NCBI GenBank assembly: GCA_020832405.1
Contig: JAFIET010000012.1
Coordinates: 1 to 63,996, forward strand
From: Balneolales bacterium
GTDB lineage: Bacteria > Bacteroidota > Rhodothermia > Balneolales > Cyclonatronaceae
Direction of reading: 5' to 3'
DNA length: 63,996 nucleotides
Below the pieces are notes generated by a model. The model saw only the letters and a program-made list of their open reading frames with translations. It searched no databases and was not told the DNA's origin. Numbering within the stretch: the first letter of the stretch is position 1; each line of letters opens with the position of its first letter. Shown here in pieces: positions 29,201 to 36,721 of this stretch. The position numbers and the translations under genes are program-made.

Positions 29201-30753
29201 GGCAGCGGCGGGAACGGCGCGAGCGCGAACGTGATCTCCGGCGGCATGAGCGCGCAGTGGAGCGTGCTCTTGAGCGCGGCGAAGATCCGCCGGAAATGCC
29301 GGCTAACCTCCGCAGGGCCGCCGGCCGGCAGCAGCAGCAGCCACAACAGGCGCAGGGCCGCGACTTCTCCGAAAACCTGACCTACCGCATCCGGCAGATT
29401 CTGCTTGCAACCGTGAGCATGCAAAACCTGGATGTAACCTACAACACAACCCGGACGGCGAGTCAGTCGGGGTATGCCGGCGGTCCAACCATTCTGGGTG
29501 CTTTCCGTGAGCCCGGCGACGGCGACTTCTCGCCCGGTTTCGGGTACCGCCTGGGTTTCACCAATCAGCTTCCGCTGGCTCAGCTGGTACGCCCGGAGGA
29601 TGAGACACAGGTGTTCAGTCTGTCAAGCAACCTGAATGAAAACAACGAACTGCGCGTGCGTACCCGTGTAACGCCCTTCCGTGATTTCAACATCGACCTC
29701 GACTGGAACATCCGCTGGCGGGAAAATCAGAGCAACTCCCTCACCGTGAGAATCGACTCGGTAGCCACGCAGTTTAACCTCAGCGGAGAGGTGGAAACCT
29801 CGGTCTGGACCTTTGGCGGCGGCTACGGATCGCTGTTCCGCCGTCAGCTGCAGGTCGGTTTCGATAACCTGCCGGAAAGCGGCAACATCATCGCGCGCCC
29901 GGAAGACGGCGGGCCAACCCTGCTCAACCCGAACACGGTCGGGCGTGATTTCCGGGCAGCCTACCTTAGCGGGCTGGGCGGCACCGTCGATGCCCGCGAC
30001 TACATGCCTTTCCCGATGCCTACCTGGCGCATCAACTGGGGCGGATGGGAGCGGCGCATCGGTTTCATGCGCACCTACATTAACCGCATGACCCTTACGC
30101 ACAACTACAGCTCAACCTACCGGCTGCAGTGGCGCTTTCTGCCCGATGAGGGGAACCCGGTAAACCGGCCCGTCGGGGACTTTCAGGCCGCTGACTTCCG
30201 CGATGAGTTCGAGCCCAACTCCATCAACCTCACCCGTGCCTTCCAGCCGCTGATCGGGGTGAACCTGACCTTCACCAGTGGTATCCGGAGTACGATTAAC
30301 TACAACCGCTCGCGCAATACCAGCCTCAGCCTCACCAACTACAACGTGGTTGAAAACGAATCGCAGGGGCTTTCGGTCTCCATGGGCTACAGCGCGCGCG
30401 GCTTCCGATTGCCGTTTATGCGGCGTTTCCAAAACACGCTCGACCTCAACCTGAACGTGAGCTACAATGAGGACATCCGCAAAACCTACGTGCTCAACAG
30501 CGACCTTTCGGATGTATTCCGCGGGCCTGCCGGGGAGATCGTCCGGGATGTAAACTTCTATGAGCCGGCAGAGCCGACCGAGCGCGGTGATGCCCGCCTC
30601 ACCATAACCCCGAGTATTGGCTACACCTTCTCACAGACCATCCGTGCGAACTTTGAATACCGCTATAACCAGCTGATTCCCCGCTCGAGTGGTGTTTTTC
30701 CGCGTACCGATCAGGACATTATGTTCAACATCGTGGTCACCATCCGCTCCTGA
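23236..30753 (+). CDS. sprA: T9SS outer-membrane translocon SprA (Sov)
   Basis: SprA is the giant beta-barrel through which type IX secretion exports proteins across the outer membrane. The 2505-residue length fits the family. It starts at a GTG with a signal peptide (hydrophobic residues about 8-30, ending near SAAQ). The rest is beta-rich, with many alternating Asn/Arg/aromatic strands and the family-typical stretch beginning FTGVRAQYNFTDNIRLGG near residue 760. A highly charged Arg/Glu- then Gln-rich insertion covers about residues 1976-2050. The C-terminus ends with an aromatic/hydrophobic beta strand (IMFNIVVTIRS), as expected of an outer-membrane barrel. No other T9SS gene is present here. 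Confidence 0.93.
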   Translation: MQIAEHTLTLLFIGFWLVTAFALFPHHSAAQYSGHSVTDFVTGPDLYPERHLVPFSGTRQFTAAADTLQVPEANTEPADTTLLPVSPPPARDSVNVFPQPRSYFATRAFPHKLPRLLQIQNSEDRIQFERDSLSGDIHVRRNLGGLHIPYDNRYTFEQFAAEHKAYHKRTQFRELIREERIRRERRRGVLDFRITVPGGQSSAFTTIFGRPEVNLRVTGSANMNIGVSISDSEDPQLPADQQRRVDPKFDQNLKLNIAGTIGDKLTISTDWDTERQFEFENRLNILYTGYEDEIIQSIELGNVSMETGNRLIRGGGSLFGIKARAKLGALDITTVISQQESDSQTQTISGGSQETVLNIAPNAYDNDRHFFLDFFSRQEFEGIMADVLNPRRLFDIVNIEVYVLDISSSDVEGRVPAIALLDLGTVEGGNGFLPPNENFDRFNPGDLEPYRDPTVGVSAEDLGVASDEFEEGIFIPLVENVDFEINQTLGYISLLRTRLDNRQALAVSFSYRDPSGEIVYVGDPSTGSSQRLFLKLLRPSSQSSNSRAWPLTMRNIYSLNTSNLTRDNLELDIFFTGGTTDQVNIPGLNTVLLQDLGLDRVDAQGNPTPDNRVDFNTLTLDPRAGRVIFPYLEPFGQRIVDIINASNLPPDEKEQAIQRFAFTELYTTRPNNAGQNSRNAIYRLKGLARGGVSDSFMLGFGLIPGSVRVRANGIELTEGVDYEVDYILGNIVITNRTYLSAGQNIEVEYESNQLLQIQQTTFTGVRAQYNFTDNIRLGGTFFRLNERPIQDKIPVGDEPINNTIIGFDANARFDAPWLTRALNALPLLQTRAPSSIDITGEWAQLRPGVAQTSAVQRAINRGELFPDEENGLAFIDDFEGSRSTISFLNPGRWFLASSPYALPALDPDMTNASQATSVRAIRSDYRSQFSWYMIPSTISRGGLSFPESAEVLVEDVFPNRQISTQDQRTLQTLDIYFNPRDRGPYNYNPELRDLIDNRPEETWGGFTAVLPGGLGDFTQQNIEYLEFWVQPVLPDGRPPSSFNPADYDGTLFFDIGSVSEDVIPNNTLNTEDGLYERENNLRIDSEGRSYVLNSPVEFNGQFSVANINREDVGLDGIPSSGNNGLNEQSLFADFIAAMEQAFSDQPDRLQAIRNDPSNDEFVYYDNADVRGLPLHERFYRMYGYLEGNSISEGTQRAVTNRPDSEGLINPAVVNTENSFFQFEFRLNPADSTSLAVGQNYVVDRQDGPGLVAPWYQVRIPLRDFVREVGNIQDLQRVTHIRMWMSGYREPFTLRFATFEFVGNLWRKANIGNVDDETTIFDISTINFEENASRTPVPYRIPPGAIRSTIRGQQETIVDNEQSLVLEVQNLKSQDIRMISRVYPGNLSLVNYSNMRMFVHGEGYENRSDVELVLRIGSNLENNYYEYRQPVTPTDTTFAFNPVGGGSGREAALLEDALRVWIPEENSMNIVLGTFNELKQLRNIDGIDPDTKYERGDILRDAVPGAVVAIVGNPSLDRITEIGIGIRNPHESGIDTEGRPRVRGDANVGTAQQQQNRSNGAGVPNLDAQIWVNELRVSGFDNRRAWAGNLSARIQMADFATFNATMSHRQDGFGAIDSRMVDRSKSDETSYNLSTTVNLHRFIPEAYGWNIPVNLSTRNTVSTPRFLPREGDIRFSDFRRAIENDVADPAERDRIISDRLAEIQTRSESYSVNVTGLTKNNSRSFLLRNLVDPITLSYNYTTSEASNPNNAFDNRWNYSTSLNYNLRFRSVETLRPLWFLEDVPVANLISGFRLAYLPRSISTTNTLDRRYSELQRRSFDGQDPFSLQQQHQFTYVNTFAIDYDITPPISLRMNTRTEFNFDDISRVFSEQDSLIYNIRPSFDVISDALFNSDVDVRRESYTENYTASWRPRFTQVRSLSWMTYQANYRGGFQWRNSPQGSGLGSTVGNTYGFDQTFGIRLQDLLRRIPFYDAAVRANEAEFRQRETEARQRRERRERERDLRRHERAVERALERGEDPPEMPANLRRAAGRQQQQPQQAQGRDFSENLTYRIRQILLATVSMQNLDVTYNTTRTASQSGYAGGPTILGAFREPGDGDFSPGFGYRLGFTNQLPLAQLVRPEDETQVFSLSSNLNENNELRVRTRVTPFRDFNIDLDWNIRWRENQSNSLTVRIDSVATQFNLSGEVETSVWTFGGGYGSLFRRQLQVGFDNLPESGNIIARPEDGGPTLLNPNTVGRDFRAAYLSGLGGTVDARDYMPFPMPTWRINWGGWERRIGFMRTYINRMTLTHNYSSTYRLQWRFLPDEGNPVNRPVGDFQAADFRDEFEPNSINLTRAFQPLIGVNLTFTSGIRSTINYNRSRNTSLSLTNYNVVENESQGLSVSMGYSARGFRLPFMRRFQNTLDLNLNVSYNEDIRKTYVLNSDLSDVFRGPAGEIVRDVNFYEPAEPTERGDARLTITPSIGYTFSQTIRANFEYRYNQLIPRSSGVFPRTDQDIMFNIVVTIRS

Positions 30754-30759
30754 TCAACT

Positions 30760-31623
30760 ATGGGAATTCTGCTGATTCTGATGAGTGTGAGCTGCTCCGT
30801 GCTGCTGGCCAACCTGCTCAAGTACGGCGAAGCCAACCGCCTTGCCATCCTGAACGTGCTTACGATCAACTACGTGGTTGCCTTTGGCAGCGCGCTGCTG
30901 CTCAACTTCCGCAGCGGGCTCCCGCTGCTGCCGGATTTCCCCCTGTGGTTCTGGCTGTTCTGCGCGTTCATCGGCTTCATCTTCATCGCAAACTTCTTCC
31001 TGTTCAGCCGCTCGGTGCATCAGAACGGTCTGGGCGTGAGCATAGCCGCCATGCGGATGTCGCTGCTCGTACCCGTTTTGCTCTCCATGGGTTTTTACGG
31101 GGAAGACCTCACACCGGCCAAAGCGGCTGGTATCCTGCTCGTTTTCGGAGCGCTCTACCTGCTCATTTCCGGTCGGGTGAAGCTCTCCCTCACACAAATC
31201 GGCAGCGCGGGACTGCTGCTGCTCATCTTCCTGTTTTCCGGTACAGCGGATGCTTCCCTCAAAATCTTCGAAGAAGAGATGAGCGCCGTGGCTAGTGAGG
31301 CACACCTGATGAGCGCCATCTTCTTTTTTGCCCTGCTTATCGGCATCGGCGTTTCCCTTCAGAAAGGCGACCTGCAGCGGCTCAGCCGCAGGGAAGTGAT
31401 GCTCGGTGCAGGGGTAGGTATCCCCAACCTGTTTTCATCGGTTTTCCTGATTCAGGCCTTCGCATATTTCGATGCAAGCGTGGTGTATGCCGTTGTGAAC
31501 ATGCTCGTAGTTGCGGGCGGGGCCCTTGCGGGATACTTTTACTGGAAAGACGACATCAGCCGGAAAGAACTTACGGGCATTGCCCTCGCCATTGTGGCTA
31601 TTCTGCTGCTGGTTGTATTTTGA
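30760..31623 (+). CDS. DMT-superfamily (EamA-like) transporter
   Basis: This 287-residue integral membrane protein has about ten hydrophobic helices arranged as two five-helix repeats, the plan of EamA-type drug/metabolite transporters. Substrate is unknown. The start codon lies 6 bp after the sprA stop, so the two genes are very probably on one transcript, although a functional link is not obvious. The second half contains GVGIPNLFSSVFLIQAF and a final helix rich in valine and leucine. There is no signal peptide beyond the first helix. Confidence 0.8.
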   Translation: MGILLILMSVSCSVLLANLLKYGEANRLAILNVLTINYVVAFGSALLLNFRSGLPLLPDFPLWFWLFCAFIGFIFIANFFLFSRSVHQNGLGVSIAAMRMSLLVPVLLSMGFYGEDLTPAKAAGILLVFGALYLLISGRVKLSLTQIGSAGLLLLIFLFSGTADASLKIFEEEMSAVASEAHLMSAIFFFALLIGIGVSLQKGDLQRLSRREVMLGAGVGIPNLFSSVFLIQAFAYFDASVVYAVVNMLVVAGGALAGYFYWKDDISRKELTGIALAIVAILLLVVF

Positions 31624-31709
31624 GGGATGTGTTTTTTTCGGGGGATGGCCTTCTGCGCCTGATCTTATTTTTTATTTAGCAAAAAGTTCAACTGATAATA
31701 TTCGATACT

Positions 31710-32708
31710 ATGACTGACCTACAGCAAAAACCGCTCACCGATATTCTTGAAAAAGCCTCGGCTCTTAAAAAACGGATTGCTTTGCCGGAAGCCACCGATC
31801 CGCGCGTGCTCAAAGCCGTGGCTGAGCTTCACGAACGGCAGATCTGCGTGCCGGTGCTCACCGGTGATGCCGGCGAAATCTCAAAGGCGGCCAAAGCGCA
31901 CGGCATAACCCTCAGCTCCGGCATCGAAATCGCTGAGCCTGGCAGTAGCGACCACACAGCGGCATTTGCCTCGAAACTTTATGAAGCCCGCAAACACAAG
32001 GGCCTCACCGAAGAAGCCGCGGCAGAACTCGCGGGTCAGCCGCTTTGGTTTGCAAACTTTATGCTTGATGCGGGCCTCACCGACGGCACCCTGGCCGGCT
32101 CGGTTCACACAACGGGCGACGTAATTCGCTCGGCCCTGCAAACCGTGGGCGTGCGCGAAAAAGGAGGGATGCTCTCCAGCTGCTTCCTGATGATTTTGCA
32201 GGACGGCAGCCGCGTGACCTACGCCGACTGCGGCGTGATTCCCTACCCCGATGAGCCGACCCTCGCCGGCATTGCGGTTGATGCCGCCCTTTCCCACCAA
32301 AAACTTACCGGCGAAGAGCCGAAGGTGGCGATGCTTTCTTTTTCAACCAAAGGCAGTGCGCGGCATGAGCGTGTGGCGCTTGTAACCGAAGCAACCCGGC
32401 TCGCCAAAGACCGCCGGCCTGACCTGCTAATCGACGGCGAGCTGCAATTCGATGCCGCCTTCGTGGCTGATATCGGCCTGCGCAAAGCCCCCGAATCCCC
32501 GCTGAAAGGCGCGGCCAATGTTTTCATCTTCCCCAACCTTGATGCCGGGAACATTGCCTACAAAATCACCGAGCGGGTGGGCGGTGCGGTCGCGCTGGGT
32601 CCCATTCTTCAGGGCCTTGCCAAGCCGGTAAACGACCTTTCCCGCGGCTGCTCGGTAAACGATATCGTGCTGATGTCGGCCGTTACAGCTCTGCTCTCCG
32701 AAGCCTGA
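31710..32708 (+). CDS. pta: Phosphate acetyltransferase
   Basis: Pta interconverts acetyl-CoA and acetyl phosphate. The 332 residues match the short, single-domain form. The family signature is present: KRIALPEATDPRVL at 21-34, the DAGLTDGTLAGSVH stretch near 117-130, and SFSTKGSARHE near 211-221. The C-terminal NVFIFPNLDAGNIAYK segment and the GPILQGLAKPVNDLSRG motif are also typical. No ackA follows; the gene ends at a bidirectional terminator. It lies 87 bp after the transporter gene. A phosphate butyryltransferase cannot be fully excluded but is less likely. Confidence 0.9.
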   Translation: MTDLQQKPLTDILEKASALKKRIALPEATDPRVLKAVAELHERQICVPVLTGDAGEISKAAKAHGITLSSGIEIAEPGSSDHTAAFASKLYEARKHKGLTEEAAAELAGQPLWFANFMLDAGLTDGTLAGSVHTTGDVIRSALQTVGVREKGGMLSSCFLMILQDGSRVTYADCGVIPYPDEPTLAGIAVDAALSHQKLTGEEPKVAMLSFSTKGSARHERVALVTEATRLAKDRRPDLLIDGELQFDAAFVADIGLRKAPESPLKGAANVFIFPNLDAGNIAYKITERVGGAVALGPILQGLAKPVNDLSRGCSVNDIVLMSAVTALLSEA

Positions 32709-32773
32709 TTTTTCAGACTTGCGAACCGCCCGGCACTTATTGAGGGCACAGGTCGCATCACCCGAAAGAAAAC

Positions 32774-32809
32774 AAAAAAAGCCCGCAGTTACGCACTGCG
32801 GGCTTTTTT
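32774..32809. terminator. Bidirectional terminator between pta and the GH13 gene
   Basis: A perfect 9-bp stem, GCCCGCAGT at 32781-32789 with ACTGCGGGC at 32795-32803, has a 5-nt loop. A7 lies on the left and T6 on the right, so it can stop transcripts from both convergent genes. Confidence 0.92.
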
Positions 32810-32825
32810 GCTAAAGGGGGCGCTT

Positions 32826-34193
32826 TTAGTTGGTACTCACAAAAACGCGGTAGCCCCAGGCCGGCAGGCTAAAAAAGGTGATCAGACCGTCTTCCTGACC
32901 AAAAAGCTCGATGTAGCTTCCGTGCGGAACTTCGCCTGTTATTTCGAAGAGCTGTTCCTGATCGGAAAAGTTAAGTACCACAACCACATGGTTATCATCA
33001 CGGCTTCTGCTGAATGCGTAGATAGCCTCATCAGCGGTGGTACTCATGCGGATCATTGGTCCGCCGGCTGTGCCGTTCTGCAGGGCGGGATGCTCACGCT
33101 TCAGGTGGAAGAGCGTGGAGTAGAAATCCACAAAAGGGCTGTCGAAATCCCAGTCGATGGGGTCTTTTTCGAAAAACTCGAGCATACGGTTAAAGCCGGT
33201 TTCCTGACCGTTGTAGATCAGCGGCATGCCTTCCATCAGGCTCATCATTACAGCAAAGGCCTCAACCCCATCACCCATTCGGTCGAACTCAGTGCCTGCC
33301 CATGAGTTTTCATCGTGGTTGGTAATGAAGTTCATCATAAAAGTATCTTCCGGGAAATCGCGGCGGAAATCTTCGATCAGGCCGTCGATTTCACTCAGCT
33401 CGCCCTCGCCGCGCGCGATGCGGTTCCACAGGTGGTGCATTTCCCACCAGTAGCCCATATCGAAGGCGGGGTGCAGCTCAGGGGTGTGGGCTTCGGCCAG
33501 CATAAAAACCGGCTTAATGCTGTCGAGCTCGCGGCGGGCGCGAACCCAGAACTCAGTTGGTACGAGATAAGCAACATCTGCCCGGTAGCCGTCGATGTTG
33601 AATTCCTCAACCCAGTAGCGCAGGGCGGAGATCATGTAATCGTGTACATCCGGGTTGTTGAAATTGAGCTGAATCACGTCGCTCCAGTCGGTTCCGTAAG
33701 GCGGCATGAAATTGCCTTCTTCATCGCGCTCGAAGAACTCCGGGTTGGTTTCGGTGAGCGGGTTGTCCCAGGCGGTGTGGTTGGCTACCCAATCGAGGAT
33801 CACGCGCATTTCGAGTTCATGTGCGGTTTCTACCAGCGAGCGGAAATCTTCTTTGGTCCCGAATTCGGGATTCACATCGAAATAGTCCTTCACAGAGTAA
33901 TAACTGCCGAGCGTACCTTTGCGCTCCACTTCTCCGATGGGATGTACGGGCATCAGCCATAAAATATCGATGCCAAGCTCCTTGAGCCGCGGCAGCTGTT
34001 CTTCCACTTTTGCGAAGGTGCCTTCTTCGGAAAACTGCCTCACGTTCACTTCATAAATGGTAGCACTGCGGCTCCACTCAACGGGTGTGAATGCGGGATC
34101 CTGGTAGGATTGCCGTTCTTCAGTGCTGCAGGCAAAGCTGAACAGAAAAAGGCCTGTAAATAAAAATAAGGGTAAAAACTTTGAGTAAGACAT
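32826..34193 (-). CDS. Alpha-amylase family (GH13) lipoprotein
   Basis: This 455-residue exported enzyme should hydrolyse alpha-glucans. It has a lipoprotein signal peptide with lipidation at Cys22 (SFACS). The catalytic barrel is complete: region I DWVANH at 134-139, nucleophile Asp206 in GYRADVAY, acid/base Glu234 in MLAEAH and Asp294 in NHDEN. A short C-terminal beta domain ends the protein. The linked carbohydrate genes typical of a SUS locus are missing; neighbours are pta (convergent) and a histidine kinase (divergent). Substrate and linkage cannot be told from sequence, but small maltodextrins are a fair guess. Confidence 0.88.
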   Translation of the reverse strand: MSYSKFLPLFLFTGLFLFSFACSTEERQSYQDPAFTPVEWSRSATIYEVNVRQFSEEGTFAKVEEQLPRLKELGIDILWLMPVHPIGEVERKGTLGSYYSVKDYFDVNPEFGTKEDFRSLVETAHELEMRVILDWVANHTAWDNPLTETNPEFFERDEEGNFMPPYGTDWSDVIQLNFNNPDVHDYMISALRYWVEEFNIDGYRADVAYLVPTEFWVRARRELDSIKPVFMLAEAHTPELHPAFDMGYWWEMHHLWNRIARGEGELSEIDGLIEDFRRDFPEDTFMMNFITNHDENSWAGTEFDRMGDGVEAFAVMMSLMEGMPLIYNGQETGFNRMLEFFEKDPIDWDFDSPFVDFYSTLFHLKREHPALQNGTAGGPMIRMSTTADEAIYAFSRSRDDNHVVVVLNFSDQEQLFEITGEVPHGSYIELFGQEDGLITFFSLPAWGYRVFVSTN

Positions 34194-34444
34194 ATTGAAG
34201 GTTTCTTAATTTAGTATATCATTTTAAGTAAAGCTCAGTAGCTGCTGATTGCGGCTTGCTGAAATATACTGATCCGGAATACCGCTTAAAATGGGGTATA
34301 ATTGTGAAAATTTGATTTATAAAACATTATATTGAGATTCGAAATAAATGTTAGCAATATACCCTTATATATATTCAACGTGCACCTTTGAATAAAGTTT
34401 CGGCATGGAAGTGCGGTCTAACCTGTAACAGCTAAAACTTTTCC

Positions 34445-36478
34445 TTGATTTCTTTACTACAAATTCAACTTCCGGCCTGTATCGGCTCGTTCAATCAGAT
34501 CGCAGCAGAAAGTAACTGCCAATTTGATGAGTTGAGGTATGCTCTTTGCGCAGAAGAACTGCAGCAGCTGGAAATCGGGCTTAAGTTTTGTTTGCTTACC
34601 AGGGTAACGCAGTTCATTGAATTACAGAAAAGCAGGTATGAAATCAGCGGAATACCCTTAATCTCTGGAGCTGAGGCACAAATTTTGTTTGTCGTAAAGG
34701 AGCTTGAGGAAAGCGAATTAGGTGTTAAGGGGAATTATTCAGGCCTAAACGCCTTATGGTGCATTGATGAAAACGCCAGGATTCTCTTTAGAAACGGCAT
34801 CGCTGCCGGTATTGAGCATGAACTTCCCGGTGGTCCGGATTATATCTCAGAGGTTTTCAGAAATACAGCGGATGCGGCAGCTCCAGGTTGTGATTCCGGT
34901 GCCCCGGCTTTAGTTGCAGGTTTTGAAATACGACCGACAGAACAGCCGGGAATTTTTGTCGCTCAGCTTGATGTAAAGGAAAAACCTCCGGCGAAACCGG
35001 AATTCGTTAATGATGAGCTGCTCAGAATACTAACTGAAATCGATGTGGGGATTTTTGTTACAGGTCAGGATGGAGATATTATTTTCGTGAATAAGGCCTT
35101 TGCCCGGTTCTTTGGTTATGAGGGCTTTACGGAATTGAGTGAGGAAGTCGCGAGTATTACGCAGCTTTATAAAAAGCCGAATGAGCGCGGTACCCTCCTA
35201 AAATTAATTAAAGACAAAGGCCAGGTTGATTCAGTTGACGGGCTGTTTAAACATCGTGACGGCAGCACCATTCGCCTGACCGGTATTGTTAAACGCGAGC
35301 TCAGAGAATCAGACGGACGTATATTTCTGCATGGTGCGGTACTTGCATCTGCGCCTCAGGCAGCAACTGATCGGATTATTACCCCATATATATCTTTATT
35401 TGAGAGCTTGCCCGACGGAGTTGCGGTTGCTGATCTGAGCGGCAAAATTGTTTATGTGAACCGTTCTTTTTCGAAAATGTTCGGGCCTGATATAAAGCCG
35501 TCGGGCATAAAATTATCAGACTCACTACTTGCGTATAACCAAAGCAGCGAAAACCAGCTTAAGGCGTTTAGCGATGATATTTTCAGGATAACCAGAGAGA
35601 AGGGAAGTCACAGCGGCAGGTACTATCATATTACCAAAACAGGGCGCAGGGTAGTGGTAGCTGTGAGCTGCTCACAGGTTAAATCAATTATTGGCATTTC
35701 CAGTGGTTTCGTAATGCTTGCCCGCGACATCACGAAAAAAGCAGAGGAACAGCGGCATTTGATGCTTGCTAAACAGCGCGCTGATGATGCTAACAAGCTG
35801 AAAGAATCTGTGCTCTCCAATCTGAGCCACGAAACCCGGACACCGCTAACCAGCATCATCGGGTTTTCATCAATCTTATGTGAATATCTTGGGGAAGCCG
35901 ACCAGGAGATCAGTGATTTTGCCCAAAACATTATGCGATCGGCAGAGCAGTTGCTTAAAGTGATCAATAATATGTTGCTGCTCGCAGAGCAGGAACTGAA
36001 TAAATCTAAATATCCCTTGTCGAAAGTGAATGTTTCAACGCTTATGCATGAGGTTTTGCCTGAAATAGAACAGGATACGATGAATTCAGGCCTTGAATTC
36101 CGGCACAATATTATGGATGACCTTTATGCTGAAACAAACCATACGGCTGTTGTTCAGATTTTGCAGATGCTTGGCGCAAATGCAGTTAAGTTTACGGAAA
36201 AAGGCTATGTGGCTGTTAGGGCAGGAAGGGTAAACGGCGCCTTCATCTACATTGAAATAGAAGATACCGGAGTTGGGATTGCAAGCGGAATGCTGGAGCA
36301 GATTTTTGACCCCTTCATTCAGGAAAGTTTCGGAACTACGCGGCATTTTCCGGGTGCAGGCCTTGGGCTGTCGGTTTGCAAAAAACTATCTGCTATCATA
36401 AATGCAGATATACTGGTGCAGAGCAAAAAAGGAATCGGCTCCGTGTTTCGGCTACTGATACCGGTAAAAGCACAATAA
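34445..36478 (+). CDS. PAS-domain sensor histidine kinase
   Basis: The 677-residue protein has a roughly 185-residue N-terminal region I cannot assign. Two PAS domains follow: near 190-300 (GIFVTGQDGDIIFVNKAFARF) and 320-430 (LPDGVAVADLSGKIVYVN). The HisKA helix has His462 in SHETRTPL, and the ATPase domain has the N box ANAVKFTEKG, EDTGVGI and GAGLGLSV. There are no obvious membrane helices, so it is cytosolic. The start is a TTG at 34445; there is no nearby in-frame ATG. No response regulator is adjacent. One orphan regulator is 16 kb away at 52115. What it senses is unknown. Confidence 0.82.
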   Translation: MISLLQIQLPACIGSFNQIAAESNCQFDELRYALCAEELQQLEIGLKFCLLTRVTQFIELQKSRYEISGIPLISGAEAQILFVVKELEESELGVKGNYSGLNALWCIDENARILFRNGIAAGIEHELPGGPDYISEVFRNTADAAAPGCDSGAPALVAGFEIRPTEQPGIFVAQLDVKEKPPAKPEFVNDELLRILTEIDVGIFVTGQDGDIIFVNKAFARFFGYEGFTELSEEVASITQLYKKPNERGTLLKLIKDKGQVDSVDGLFKHRDGSTIRLTGIVKRELRESDGRIFLHGAVLASAPQAATDRIITPYISLFESLPDGVAVADLSGKIVYVNRSFSKMFGPDIKPSGIKLSDSLLAYNQSSENQLKAFSDDIFRITREKGSHSGRYYHITKTGRRVVVAVSCSQVKSIIGISSGFVMLARDITKKAEEQRHLMLAKQRADDANKLKESVLSNLSHETRTPLTSIIGFSSILCEYLGEADQEISDFAQNIMRSAEQLLKVINNMLLLAEQELNKSKYPLSKVNVSTLMHEVLPEIEQDTMNSGLEFRHNIMDDLYAETNHTAVVQILQMLGANAVKFTEKGYVAVRAGRVNGAFIYIEIEDTGVGIASGMLEQIFDPFIQESFGTTRHFPGAGLGLSVCKKLSAIINADILVQSKKGIGSVFRLLIPVKAQ

Positions 36479-36532
36479 AAGGGTAAATTGTTGGAACGGA
36501 ACGGCTTTGCTATGCCGTTATGGTGCGCTGAA

Positions 36533-36564
36533 ATGTCTTAATCTTATTTAGACCGATTAGACAT
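36533..36564. promoter_or_regulatory. Imperfect palindrome upstream of sufB (possible operator)
   Basis: The arms ATGTCTTAATC (36533-36543) and GATTAGACAT (36555-36564) are complementary except for one extra T, and are separated by 11 nt. The palindrome overlaps the place expected for the -33 element of the suf promoter candidate. It matches neither the IscR nor the SufR consensus that I know. It may instead be a 3' structure of the preceding kinase transcript. Confidence 0.4.
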
Positions 36565-36580
36565 AATGACGTTATTTTTG
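36547..36580 (+). promoter_or_regulatory. Candidate Bacteroidota-type promoter of the suf operon
   Basis: TATTTTTG at 36573-36580 matches the -7 consensus TAnnTTTG exactly. TTTA at 36547-36550 is one base from the -33 box TTTG, with about 22 bp between them. The predicted leader to the sufB ATG is about 135 nt. Confidence 0.5.
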
Positions 36581-36721
36581 TATATTTAAACCTATTAAAA
36601 ATAATCGAGCGTACTAAACTATTGTTTTTCAAGGTCAGATGAAGCTGTTTTTTTTGAACGGCATGTTGAGCACTGACGTTTTGGAACATCACTACCTACT
36701 ATCATTAAAACTTAAGTCACT

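Noticed and set aside
29161-29385. The charged segment of SprA as a frameshift or insertion error
   Set aside because: The frame stays open without interruption and normal beta-rich sequence resumes after it, so it is an in-frame insertion.
33315-33962. 215-codon plus-strand frame opposite the GH13 gene
   Set aside because: It overlaps the catalytic barrel coding region; no domain is recognisable and codon patterns follow the minus strand.
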